Source: Candidatus Altarchaeales archaeon ex4484_2 (lineage in GTDB: Archaea; Altiarchaeota; Altiarchaeia; IMC4; QMZM01). Taken from it: a DNA stretch of 34,902 nucleotides. The stretch is taken from positions 1 through 34,902 of the forward strand of contig NJEG01000005.1 in the NCBI GenBank assembly GCA_002254565.1. The letters run 5' to 3'. The position numbers and the translations under genes were made by a program. The number at the start of each line of letters is the position of its first letter. Position 1 is the stretch's first letter. Below are positions 23,237-33,368 of the stretch, piece by piece. Under the pieces are notes generated by a model. That model was given only the letters and a program-made list of their open reading frames with translations, searched no databases and had not been told where the DNA came from.

Positions 23237-23662
23237 ATGAGTGAATACCTTGTTGAGCGGATTAAGGCATCAGGCCATCCTAATGTGTCAGCGAGGCATA
23301 AGACGACACTGGAGGTTACAGGAGATAATTACCTGACCCCCACAGGAGATTGTATAGTGGCCATAAATGCTGATAGATGTTTCCCTGAGTTCTCCCCTGG
23401 TTTCCTGGATCTGCTGAAGAGTGAAGGCTCCAGAGTTGAGGTGTTGATTGAGTGTAACGGTGTTAGGGATAAGGTAACCGCCAGAGGGGATAAGGCCTTG
23501 ACTCTAAACCATGGGAGTGAGATGGTGGTGAGGAAAAGCAGCTACGTATGTGGGAGGACACTGGCTGTTAAGGCAGATAAGGCAGCAGCTGACCTGAAAA
23601 GGGAGCTGGTGGATGAACTGAAACGGGGGAATGAGGTAATAGTAGAGTTGAGGGTTTATTAG
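23237..23662 (+). CDS. DUF371 family protein
   Basis: The 141-aa protein belongs to the archaeal DUF371 family of unknown function. The family phrase is clear near the N-terminus: GHPNVSARHKTTLEVTGDNYLTPTGDCIVAINAD. Other parts form a small alpha/beta domain ending in EVIVELRVY. It is probably cytoplasmic. It follows the aIF1A-RIO1 pair, hinting at a translation- or RNA-linked role, but nothing in the sequence proves it. Its 3' end overlaps the convergent lipoprotein gene by 4 bp. Confidence 0.88.
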   Translation: MSEYLVERIKASGHPNVSARHKTTLEVTGDNYLTPTGDCIVAINADRCFPEFSPGFLDLLKSEGSRVEVLIECNGVRDKVTARGDKALTLNHGSEMVVRKSSYVCGRTLAVKADKAAADLKRELVDELKRGNEVIVELRVY

Positions 23663-24306
23663 CTGGTTATCCGCAGGGCCAGGCTCTCGTTTATTAAATC
23701 ATCACGGTATATGGAGAGGGAGATATATATTCTTGTAACCGCCTCCTCGAAGTAATCAAGTTCCCGGGTGTAGCCTACCAGTATGAGTTCCTGCTCCTCC
23801 CCTCTTTTGAGTTCTCCGTAGCTCCCGTACCGGTATTCATCAACCCTCATCAGGCTCCCCCCAGCACCAGGTGTGTAGTAGGAATCTTTTAGCTTGTATT
23901 CCCCGGAAACAGGTTTGATGAAGCCTATTACCTTAGGATAATATCTGAGCTTAATCCTCGCACCAGCCACATACCCGTCCTCCCCGCTCAGCGGGTACCT
24001 GGAATGAAGCCTTAATACAAAGGAGGAGCTCTCTGGTATTTCCTTCCTAAAGCCTTCCCGCAGGTAGACCCACGGGTATTTGGAGTCTATTTCCTCCTTA
24101 AGAGCATAGTCTGAGGTGAGGTTAGCTGGTGCTATGCTTATGGAGTCAAGGAGCTCCACCTTAAGGTACGGTGAGCTCCCTGATGCTTTAGTGTAGCTTT
24201 TTTCCCCTGCCTTTAGAGTATCCCGGACCGAGTAGGTTGTACAGCCGGACAACAGGATAACAACTGAGATAGATAAAATCAACAAAAAATTTTTTTTGTC
24301 GGTCAT
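23659..24306 (-). CDS. Lipoprotein of unknown function
   Basis: The 215-aa protein starts with a lipoprotein signal (FLLILSISVVILLSGC, Cys22 as the lipidated residue). The rest is a soluble, probably beta-rich domain with alternating strands such as SSFVLRLHSRYPL, GARIKLRYYPKVIGF and RIYISLSIY. I see no known domain. It is likely anchored to the outside of the cytoplasmic membrane. It is transcribed alone, divergent from the CBS gene across 101 bp. Confidence 0.75.
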   Translation of the reverse strand: MTDKKNFLLILSISVVILLSGCTTYSVRDTLKAGEKSYTKASGSSPYLKVELLDSISIAPANLTSDYALKEEIDSKYPWVYLREGFRKEIPESSSFVLRLHSRYPLSGEDGYVAGARIKLRYYPKVIGFIKPVSGEYKLKDSYYTPGAGGSLMRVDEYRYGSYGELKRGEEQELILVGYTRELDYFEEAVTRIYISLSIYRDDLINESLALRITS

Positions 24307-24407
24307 TGTTCAATTCATCAGGTAAATATAAGGATTATATATTGAAGTATCAAGACATGTGATTGAATAAGAAGGTAGGAACGTAATAAATAAAGAGAGA
24401 GAAAAAA

Positions 24408-25232
24408 ATGTTCATGACACCGAAAAATAATCTTGTGACCATAGACAAGGACCAGAACCTGAAGGATGCATTAACCTTGATGAAGAAAAACAGGTTATCG
24501 AAGTTGATGGTTACAGAAGATGGAGAAATAATAGGTATATTAACGGACGGAGACATAGAGGAGAGACTTGGCACCGGAAGAGAGAGGAAACTTAAGACCA
24601 GCCAGATACACGTCTCATCAGCGATGACCAAGGACCTCAAGTACTGGGATGCTGAACCGGGAGATTTTTATATGTCTGGAGATATGCAGAGAGACCTGAG
24701 ATACGAGAAAATCAGGGAGATGGCGGAATCTATGCTTGAAAACAACATCTCTTCCCTGCCGCTCAGAGAGGAGGGGAAGGTGATAGGCTTGGTGTCCGAA
24801 ACAGACCTGGTAGAGACTCTTAGGGGCTCCAGAAAGCTGGTTGAGGAAGTCTACACAAGAGGCTGTTTAACAGTAAACCCAAACGATACGCTAGTCCATG
24901 CCAGGAAAATAATGCACGAGAACAACATAGGACGGCTGGTGGTGGAAAACAGGGGATACATCGCAGGTATTGTTACGGATAAGGACGTGGCTGAGGGACT
25001 TAATATATTCCGTAGGGCATTGGACAGTCTACATCACCCAGACATCAAGGCACTCAGGATAGGGGATGTGATGACACCCGACCCCTTACTCATAGACCAC
25101 GAGGACACCATAGGTCAAGCAGTGGAGATGATGCTGGAAAACAAAATCTCCGGCCTGCCGGTGACAGGAGAACACCCGGGGATAATAACCAAGAAAGACC
25201 TTATTAAAGGCATAGCATATAACCTGATGTAG
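24408..25232 (+). CDS. Four-CBS-domain protein
   Basis: The 274-aa protein consists of four CBS motifs in two Bateman pairs. They begin with MTPKNNLVTIDKDQNLKDALTLM, SSAMTKDLKY (with an insertion), TRGCLTVNPNDTLVHARKIM and VMTPDPLLIDHEDTIGQAVEMM, and end in the usual GILTDGDI, GLVSETDL, GIVTDKDV and GIITKKDL. Such proteins bind adenine nucleotides such as AMP, ATP or SAM and regulate a partner. No catalytic domain is fused, and no partner gene is adjacent. GAGAGAG seven bases upstream may serve as ribosome binding site. Confidence 0.92.
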   Translation: MFMTPKNNLVTIDKDQNLKDALTLMKKNRLSKLMVTEDGEIIGILTDGDIEERLGTGRERKLKTSQIHVSSAMTKDLKYWDAEPGDFYMSGDMQRDLRYEKIREMAESMLENNISSLPLREEGKVIGLVSETDLVETLRGSRKLVEEVYTRGCLTVNPNDTLVHARKIMHENNIGRLVVENRGYIAGIVTDKDVAEGLNIFRRALDSLHHPDIKALRIGDVMTPDPLLIDHEDTIGQAVEMMLENKISGLPVTGEHPGIITKKDLIKGIAYNLM

Positions 25233-25248
25233 GTACAGTAACCAAAAA

Positions 25249-25557
25249 AGAAGCAAGCCTCGGGTTCGTAAAACCAGGTGTGAGTTCCCATGGGAACCCT
25301 TAAGGTCGTGGGGATGGAGTTACTTACTACTTATCGGTTTTGTACCCTCCCAAGGGATTCCTCAACTTGTTTATACTTTAATGTCTAATTATCTTTCACT
25401 AAGAGATAATGGTTACACAAAGTGTATTCCTGGGGCCGAAGGAATTGAAACTGATTCTAACCCTAGAGAGGGAAGGTAAGAGGATTTAATCTATCTTATG
25501 TGACAAATTTAGGGTAGATGCAGGAAGCAACAAAAACCAGAAGCAAGCCTTGGATTC
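25249..25557 (+). repeat. Direct-repeat-bounded non-coding region
   Basis: The 340-bp gap 25233-25572 has no intact gene. It is bounded by near-identical direct repeats AGAAGCAAGCCTYGGRTTC at 25249-25267 and 25539-25557 (two mismatches). Inside are the palindrome GTTCCCATGGGAAC (25284-25297), CCTTAAGG (25298-25305), and a possible long-range stem pairing GGAACCCTT (25293-25301) with AAGGGATTCC (25352-25361). A TATA-like TTTATACTTTA at about 25370-25380 precedes a short ORF. It could be an unrecognised structured RNA, an attachment-like site, or the scar of a lost element. Confidence 0.5.
25409..25489 (+). pseudogene. Short helix-turn-helix-like remnant
   Basis: From the ATG at 25409 the frame reads MVTQSVFLGPKELKLILTLE and ends after 26 codons. 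The pattern LGPKELKLILTLEREGKRI resembles the first helix of antitoxin-type winged-helix domains such as AbiEi. One base further in phase the sequence continues FNLSYVTNLG, which would fit the next segment of such a domain, then stops again. It may be the remains of a larger gene that kept its promoter. The match is short and by eye, so this is tentative. Confidence 0.3.
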
Positions 25558-25572
25558 CAGATACCAGCTGAA

Positions 25573-26604
25573 CTACGGACTAACAGCAACCTGCTTCAAG
25601 CCAAGACGCTCGTCTAAACCCAACATCAGATTCATGTTCTGCACCGCAGTACCGGAGCCGCCCTTTATCAGGTTATCTGTTGCTGAAAGCAGCAGAATCC
25701 TTCCCCGCCCCCTGTCGAAGTTAACCCCGATATCGCAGAAGTTGGTGTTAATAACATCCTTTAGGTTGGGCACGTTCTCCCCAGCCGAAGATAGAATCCG
25801 GACGAAAAACTCCTCACTATAGAAGTCACCGAATAGTTTACCTAAATCAATCTCCCCGTTTGAGAAGAGATTAACATATGATAATATCCCCCGGCAGTGG
25901 TTACCGATTGAAGGAGTGAATGAGATGCTCAGATCCGAATCAAACTCCCTGGACAGGATGTGCTCCATCTCAGGGGTGTGCCTGTGCTCCAGAACCCTAT
26001 ACGGCCTCAGGTTGGATGACATCTCGGGATGATGCAGGAAACGGGAGGGTTTAGCTCCTGCCCCGGAGGAGCCTGATACAGAGGAGACCACAATCCTTCC
26101 CAGGTCAAGTGACTTCTTATGCCTTGACAGAGGAGCCAGGGCCAGTATTATTGAGGTGGTATAGCACCCGGGATTAGCTATGAAACTTGCTTTCTTTATC
26201 TCCTCCCGATATAGCTCAGGCAGACCGTAGACTGCCTTATCAAGAAGCTCCGGGTTGTCGAAGCCCGGGTAGGTTTTTGAATCAATCTCCGGGTTCTTGA
26301 TGCGGAACTTGCCGCCCATGCTAACAACCTTAATCCCTCTCTCAAGAACTGATTGCATGGAATTAATCCATTCACCGGGTGGTGCAGCAACATAGAGGAA
26401 GTCAGCGTCCAGGTTCTCTAAATCCATCTCCCGGAACTCAGCATCCAGAAACCCTCTTAGGTAAGTGAGGTGTGAGGAAACCTTCTTCCCTGCCAGGCTC
26501 CTTGATACGGGAATTATTTCATCGATTTTGGGGTGATTAACCAGAAGCCGGAGCAGTTCGGAACCGATATACCCTGATGCCCCTATCACAGCAACAGAAG
26601 TCAT
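25573..26604 (-). CDS. argC: N-acetyl-gamma-glutamyl-phosphate reductase
   Basis: ArgC reduces N-acetylglutamyl-5-phosphate to the semialdehyde with NADPH in arginine synthesis. The 343-aa protein has the Rossmann start VAVIGASGYIGSELLRLL, the conserved VYGLPE, the active-site Cys147 in NPGCYTT, SGSSGAGAKPS and the HRHTPEM motif. In archaea with LysW the homologous LysY works on lysine or on carrier-bound arginine intermediates; without a LysW gene nearby ArgC is the simpler reading. The ATG overlaps the histone stop by 4 bp, an unusual operon partner. Confidence 0.93.
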   Translation of the reverse strand: MTSVAVIGASGYIGSELLRLLVNHPKIDEIIPVSRSLAGKKVSSHLTYLRGFLDAEFREMDLENLDADFLYVAAPPGEWINSMQSVLERGIKVVSMGGKFRIKNPEIDSKTYPGFDNPELLDKAVYGLPELYREEIKKASFIANPGCYTTSIILALAPLSRHKKSLDLGRIVVSSVSGSSGAGAKPSRFLHHPEMSSNLRPYRVLEHRHTPEMEHILSREFDSDLSISFTPSIGNHCRGILSYVNLFSNGEIDLGKLFGDFYSEEFFVRILSSAGENVPNLKDVINTNFCDIGVNFDRGRGRILLLSATDNLIKGGSGTAVQNMNLMLGLDERLGLKQVAVSP

Positions 26605-26819
26605 TTTTGTTCCCCGGCCAGTTTCACATCCTCATGGGTTATTGTCTTCCTGCCAGCGTGTTTAGCGAAAACAGCAGCCCTCGTGGATAGCTCAACCGCA
26701 AAAGACTCCAGCTCATCCCTCAAGTCCTCAACAGCTCTCTCACTCACCCTGTCAACTCCCTTGGACAGCCCAGTCCTCCTCATAATCCTATCCACCGGCG
26801 CTAGAGGTATTTCAGCCAT
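26601..26819 (-). CDS. Archaeal histone
   Basis: The 72-aa protein is a single histone fold that dimerises and wraps DNA. The order is typical: IPLAPVDRIMRRTG (helix 1), then a long central helix from SERAVEDLRDELESFAVELSTRAAVFAKHAGR, then the terminal KTITHEDVKLAGEQK. The RKTITHEDVKLA stretch is the family hallmark of the loop 2 region. It is encoded just ahead of argC with overlapping codons, and a 109-bp divergent spacer separates it from ppsA. The short, single-domain form is that of Euryarchaeota. Confidence 0.95.
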   Translation of the reverse strand: MAEIPLAPVDRIMRRTGLSKGVDRVSERAVEDLRDELESFAVELSTRAAVFAKHAGRKTITHEDVKLAGEQK

Positions 26820-26940
26820 AATCTAATCATTTATTGATTGCAATTATGGATTAATAAACTATTTTCTCTTCCTCTTGTGAGGGTATTTATTTTGTAACGA
26901 TTAATTAATATAAATACACGCTTATGTAGTGGTGATACCC

Positions 26941-29406
26941 ATGACATCAAAAAAAGATAAGTTCATTCTATGGCTTGAGGAGACAGGAATAGAAGACATT
27001 CCCCTGGTTGGAGGGAAAAACGCCTCCCTGGGAGAGATGATAAAAGAGCTGGCTGACGAAGGCGTTAACGTACCCAACGGATTCGCCATAACAGCAGAGG
27101 CATATAAACACCTGCTCAAACACGGAGGCATAGAGGAGGATATAACAGAGATACTATCCGATCTGGATACACACAACATCCAGAACCTCAGAAGGAAGGG
27201 GAAGGAGATACGGGAATTAATCAGGAACCTGGATTTCCCGCAAGAGCTGAGGAATGCTATCACGGAGGCATATAGGGAGATGGGCTCCCGCTTCGGGTAC
27301 GGGGAAAACCCTGATGTTGCCGTGAGGTCTAGTGCAACAGCTGAGGACTTGCCTGATGCATCATTCGCAGGGCAGCAGGACACATACCTGAACATTAAGG
27401 GAGATAATGACCTCATAGAGGCCTGTAAGAAATGCTTTGCCTCCCTCTTTACTGATCGGGCCATATCCTACAGGGAGGATAAAGGATTCAACCACTTCGA
27501 TGTGTATTTGTCTATTGCCGTGCAGAAGATGGTGCGCTCGGATGCATCATCCTCTGGTGTCATGTTCTCTATCGATACCGAATCCGGGTTCAAGGATGCT
27601 GTGTTCATAACAGGTTCATACGGTCTGGGTGAAAACATCGTTCAGGGCGCAGTGAACCCCGATGAATTCTATGTCTTCAAGCCCACACTCAGGGAAGGCT
27701 ACAAACCAATCATAGGCAAAAAACTGGGCAACAAGAAGATAAAGATGGTATACTCCGATAAGGGAGATGAGAAGATAAGAAACATAGAAACCCGAGAAGA
27801 AGAAAGGGGAACATTCTGCATAAACGACGAAGAGATATTGAAACTAGCTAAGTGGGCTTGCATCATAGAAGACCACTACAGTGAAAAGGCGGGATACTTT
27901 AAGCCCATGGACATTGAGTGGGCGAAAGACGGTGACGGGGAGAAAGCAGGTACCGGAGAACTTTTTATAGTACAGGCCCGTCCCGAGACCGTGCACTCCC
28001 AGAAAGATTTCTCCATAATCAAGAACTACGTCCTCAAAGAGGAAGGCAACGTCCTGGTGGAGGGACATGCTGTTGGTGAAATGATAGGTCAGGGTAAAGT
28101 TAATGTTATAGTCTCAGCAGAGCATATCCAGAAATTCAAGAAAGGTGAGGTTCTCGTGACTGATATGACAGACCCTGACTGGGAGCCGATTATGAAGATT
28201 GCTGCTGCAATAGTAACCAACAGGGGAGGCAGGACCTGTCACGCAGCCATCGTCTCCAGGGAGCTGGGCATACCCTGCGTCATAGGAAGCGAGGACGCCA
28301 CCGAAAAACTCAGGGCAGGTCAGGAGGTGACCGTATCATGCGCTGAGGGAGAGACAGGCAAAGTCTACGACGGACTGCTTGATTTCAAGATTGAGGAGAT
28401 TAACCTGGAAAAACTCCCTGAAACCAGAACAAAGATTATGATGAACGTGGGTCTGCCTGACAAGGCCTTCGTGGAGGGGCAGATACCAAATGATGGCGTG
28501 GGCCTGGCAAGAGAAGAATTCATTATTAACTCCTACATCGGCATACACCCTCTTGCTCTGATACATTATGATGAACTGAAGAAGAAGGCAGGAAACGATA
28601 AGAGAATCAGGGAAGTAATCGAAAAAATCGATGAAAAAACCTCCGCCTACGAGAACAAGGTCGACTTCTTTATCGATGAGTTAGCGAGAGGAATTGGGAG
28701 GATAGCGGCAGGATTCTACCCTAATGACGTAATAGTCAGGTTATCTGACTTCAAAACCAATGAATACGCTAACCTCTTGGGGGGGTATCTCTATGAACCA
28801 AAGGAGAGCAACCCAATGATCGGCTGGAGAGGCGCCTCAAGATACTATGATGAAGACTTCAAGCCGGCTTTTGGTTTAGAGTGCAGGGCCCTGCTGAAGG
28901 CCAGGGAAGATATGGGTTTAAGGAATATTAAGGCCATGATACCCTTCTGCCGGACCGTGGAGGAGGGTAAAAGGGTTATTGAAACAATGGAGGAGTTCGG
29001 CCTGGTGCAGGGTGAAAACAACCTGGAGGTGTACGTTATGTGCGAGGTCCCAAGCAATGTTGTTCTAGCAGATCAGTTCGCTGAAATATTCGACGGCTTC
29101 AGCATAGGAAGCAACGACCTGACGCAGCTCACCCTGGGATTGGACAGGGACTCCGAGCTTGTTGCCAGAATATATGATGAGAGAAACGATGCCGTGAAGA
29201 GGCTTATAAAGCAGGTTATTGACGTCGCCAAAGAAAAGGGGAAGAAGATCGGTATCTGCGGGCAGGCGCCCTCAGACTACGAGGAATTTGCAACCTTCCT
29301 TGTCGAGTGCGGGATAGACAGCATGAGCCTGAACCCTGACACGGTCATTAAGACCAAGATTAAGATAGCTGATAAGGAAAGGGAACTGGGCATAAAACCG
29401 GATTAA
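26941..29406 (+). CDS. ppsA: Phosphoenolpyruvate synthase
   Basis: PEP synthase converts pyruvate and ATP to PEP, AMP and phosphate, the first step of gluconeogenesis. The 821-aa protein has the N-terminal ATP-binding domain (VGGKNASLGEMIKEL, VRSSATAEDLPDASFAGQQDTYLN), the phospho-His site GGRTCHAAIVSRELG and the C-terminal PEP/pyruvate barrel ending in GSNDLTQLTLGLDRDS and ICGQAPSDY. The track begins at GTG 26929; I choose the ATG at 26941 with GGTG six bases upstream. TTAATATAAATA at about 26905-26916 is a strong TATA candidate. T10 follows the stop. Confidence 0.95.
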   Translation: MTSKKDKFILWLEETGIEDIPLVGGKNASLGEMIKELADEGVNVPNGFAITAEAYKHLLKHGGIEEDITEILSDLDTHNIQNLRRKGKEIRELIRNLDFPQELRNAITEAYREMGSRFGYGENPDVAVRSSATAEDLPDASFAGQQDTYLNIKGDNDLIEACKKCFASLFTDRAISYREDKGFNHFDVYLSIAVQKMVRSDASSSGVMFSIDTESGFKDAVFITGSYGLGENIVQGAVNPDEFYVFKPTLREGYKPIIGKKLGNKKIKMVYSDKGDEKIRNIETREEERGTFCINDEEILKLAKWACIIEDHYSEKAGYFKPMDIEWAKDGDGEKAGTGELFIVQARPETVHSQKDFSIIKNYVLKEEGNVLVEGHAVGEMIGQGKVNVIVSAEHIQKFKKGEVLVTDMTDPDWEPIMKIAAAIVTNRGGRTCHAAIVSRELGIPCVIGSEDATEKLRAGQEVTVSCAEGETGKVYDGLLDFKIEEINLEKLPETRTKIMMNVGLPDKAFVEGQIPNDGVGLAREEFIINSYIGIHPLALIHYDELKKKAGNDKRIREVIEKIDEKTSAYENKVDFFIDELARGIGRIAAGFYPNDVIVRLSDFKTNEYANLLGGYLYEPKESNPMIGWRGASRYYDEDFKPAFGLECRALLKAREDMGLRNIKAMIPFCRTVEEGKRVIETMEEFGLVQGENNLEVYVMCEVPSNVVLADQFAEIFDGFSIGSNDLTQLTLGLDRDSELVARIYDERNDAVKRLIKQVIDVAKEKGKKIGICGQAPSDYEEFATFLVECGIDSMSLNPDTVIKTKIKIADKERELGIKPD

Positions 29407-29416
29407 TTTTTTTTTT
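29407..29416 (+). terminator. T10 terminator after ppsA
   Basis: Ten T directly follow the TAA of ppsA with a few more shortly after, a typical archaeal U-run terminator. It separates ppsA from the hdrC promoter region, where TTTATATC near 29420 is TATA-like. Confidence 0.65.
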
Positions 29417-29501
29417 CGTTTATATCTGCAGGATTAATCATTATACAACAATACGTTCAGCGCAGATTAAAGTGAACAAGTTGAAGGGATTAGAATAGAG
29501 T

Positions 29502-29948
29502 ATGGATATTAGAAAGGAACTTCAGGAGGATATTGACGGTGAAACCCTTAACTACTGCTTCAGCTGCGGCATATGCACTGGAGGCTGTCCTTCGGCCATG
29601 ATGACCGACAGCAGGTATAATCCCAGAAAGATACTTCACAGGGCTGTAATCGAAGGCAAGCTAGAGGATGATATCTGGCTCTGCACCAACTGTTACACAT
29701 GCCAGGAACGCTGCCCCACCAAGACGAAAGTCGCTGACCTGATTAGCCTGATGAGGAGAGTCTACGTTAAACACAACAAGATTCCCAGGTTCATAAAACC
29801 CCTGGTGGAGAACCTTGCTGCCTGCGGTTTCACCCAGGTTATAGGAGACCTCGAGAACAGGAGACGAGAGAGGATGGGATTGCCCAAGATGAAACACACC
29901 AGGGAGATCAGGAGGATAATGGAAAAGACAGGCGGTCTATATGAGTGA
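29502..29948 (+). CDS. hdrC: Heterodisulfide reductase-like subunit C
   Basis: HdrC is the iron-sulfur subunit that passes electrons to HdrB. The 148-aa protein shows two [4Fe-4S] motifs, CFSCGICTGGCP (19-30) and CTNCYTCQERCP, which is the HdrC/GlpC-type arrangement, with no membrane helix. The 3' end overlaps hdrB by 8 bp. No hdrA is nearby, so the flavin subunit must be encoded elsewhere or another electron donor is used. In methanogens HdrABC reduces CoM-S-S-CoB; related HdrCB pairs also occur in sulfate reducers and other archaea. Confidence 0.9.
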   Translation: MDIRKELQEDIDGETLNYCFSCGICTGGCPSAMMTDSRYNPRKILHRAVIEGKLEDDIWLCTNCYTCQERCPTKTKVADLISLMRRVYVKHNKIPRFIKPLVENLAACGFTQVIGDLENRRRERMGLPKMKHTREIRRIMEKTGGLYE

Positions 29949-30807
29949 CAGATACGCTTACTTTATCGGCTGCACCACACCATTCAGGGTGTCCAACTAC
30001 GACCTGTCCACCAGGAGGGTCATGGAGAAACTGGGCATTGAATTAGTGGACATGAACGATGCCGGATGCTGCGGCCTCTACTATGAGGTGATTAATGAAT
30101 TAACATATCTCTCTATGGCAGCACGGATCCTGTCGATGGCAGAAGACGAGAAACTGGATCTGATGGTTATATGCAATGGATGCAACGGCTCCCTTTTTAG
30201 GGCTAACCGGAAGCTGAAGGAGAACCCGGAATTAAAGGATGAAGTCAACCAGGTCCTGGCAGATATAGACCGGGAGTTTAAGGGAACAATCGAGGTAAAG
30301 CATTATGTGAAGGTGCTCTGGGAGGATGTTGGCATGGAAAGGATTAGGGAGGAGGTGTCTAATCCGTTGGATGTTAAGGTTGCAGTCCACTATGGATGTC
30401 ATCTGCTGAGGCCTTCGGAGGAGATGCGCTTTGACAACCCCCAGGAGCCTGTCAGCCTGGACGAGCTAGTTGAGGCCACGGGAGCCAGCTCCATAGACTA
30501 CCTTGAGAAATCATTATGCTGTGGAGGCTATGTCCTGGCTGCAAACCAGGATATTGCATACAAGATGACAGGCAGGAAGCTGAGAAACGTAAAGAATGCT
30601 AAAGCCGATGTAATGATAACAGCATGTCCGTTCTGCAATGTCATGTACGACACCAACCAGAAAAGCATCGAGAGAGAGCTTAGGGAGGAGTTCAGGATCC
30701 CGGTACTCCACTATCCACAACTTCTAGGGCTTTCCATGGGATACTCTCCCAGAGAGGTTGGATTAGAGCAGAACAGGGTGAGAGTAGACCCTGGGATTTT
30801 TGGGTAG
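29941..30807 (+). CDS. hdrB: Heterodisulfide reductase-like subunit B
   Basis: HdrB carries the catalytic noncubane [4Fe-4S] clusters. The 288-aa protein has two cysteine-rich CCG domains: FIGCTTP, DAGCCGLY and CNGCNG in the first half; HYGCHLL, SLCCGGY and CPFC in the second. Both are complete, so both clusters could form. Length matches authentic HdrB. It is translationally coupled to hdrC. Whether the substrate is CoM-S-S-CoB depends on whether the organism makes these thiols, which the window does not tell. Confidence 0.92.
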   Translation: MSDRYAYFIGCTTPFRVSNYDLSTRRVMEKLGIELVDMNDAGCCGLYYEVINELTYLSMAARILSMAEDEKLDLMVICNGCNGSLFRANRKLKENPELKDEVNQVLADIDREFKGTIEVKHYVKVLWEDVGMERIREEVSNPLDVKVAVHYGCHLLRPSEEMRFDNPQEPVSLDELVEATGASSIDYLEKSLCCGGYVLAANQDIAYKMTGRKLRNVKNAKADVMITACPFCNVMYDTNQKSIERELREEFRIPVLHYPQLLGLSMGYSPREVGLEQNRVRVDPGIFG

Positions 30808-30815
30808 ACTGCATG

Positions 30816-32725
<1,910 letters not shown>

Positions 32726-32726
32726 G

Positions 32727-33368
32727 ATGGCTAGATTCAGTTTGGTCGCCTTCGACCTGGATGGGGTGCTGGTTGACGGAACAGGAAGCTGGAGTGACGT
32801 GCACAAGGCCCTTGGGACCGACGGGCTCTCCCGGAGCCATGGAAGAGACTTCTATAACGGCAGGATAACCTTTGATGAATGGGCCAGAAAGGACACTGAT
32901 TTATGGAAGGGTGTTGATTTCGAAAAGATAAAGGAAGCACTTTATAAGACCACGTTGATGAACGGAGCGGAGGAAACAATAAACACACTGAGGGACTGGG
33001 GCTACCGGACTGCTATAATAAGCGGGGGACTTCAGATTCTCGCCGACAGGGTGAGGGAGGATTTAGGCATTGATTACGCTGTCGCAAACCGTCTATTATT
33101 CAACGACAACAAGCTCTGTGGGATAGACCAGAGGGTTGACTTCAAGGGCAAGGGCAGGATACTGGAAAAGATTATCAAAGAGAACGGGATTGAACGGGAT
33201 GAATCCGTTGCTGTGGGAGACTACATAAACGATATACCCCTATTTGAGGCAGCAGGTTACAGCATAGCGTTCAACCCCAAAGACGATAAACTTTTAGCTT
33301 ACGCAGATGAGATTATCCTGGAAAAGGATTTAACCAAGATTCTGCCTCTCCTGGAGGATGACAGATGA
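32727..33368 (+). CDS. SerB-like HAD phosphatase
   Basis: The 213-aa protein is a HAD hydrolase of the phosphoserine phosphatase-like kind. Motif I is FDLDGVLVDG (nucleophile Asp near residue 9), motif II is IISGG, the Lys is in FKGKGRILEKII, and motif III is VAVGDYINDIPLF. Phosphoserine phosphatase converts O-phosphoserine to serine. Its place two genes after SepCysS, which depends on an O-phosphoserine supply, makes phosphoserine the most likely substrate, by inference. It overlaps the aminotransferase gene by 4 bp. It is distinct from the large-cap HAD protein at 15135-16127. Confidence 0.87.
   Translation: MARFSLVAFDLDGVLVDGTGSWSDVHKALGTDGLSRSHGRDFYNGRITFDEWARKDTDLWKGVDFEKIKEALYKTTLMNGAEETINTLRDWGYRTAIISGGLQILADRVREDLGIDYAVANRLLFNDNKLCGIDQRVDFKGKGRILEKIIKENGIERDESVAVGDYINDIPLFEAAGYSIAFNPKDDKLLAYADEIILEKDLTKILPLLEDDR

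Noticed and set aside
25261-25275. GGTTCGTAAAACC as a tRNA T-arm
   Set aside because: The loop does not fit the T-arm consensus and no acceptor, D- or anticodon arm can be drawn around it.
25441-25449. AATTGAAAC as a CRISPR repeat end
   Set aside because: Only one occurrence, with no spacer-repeat periodicity.
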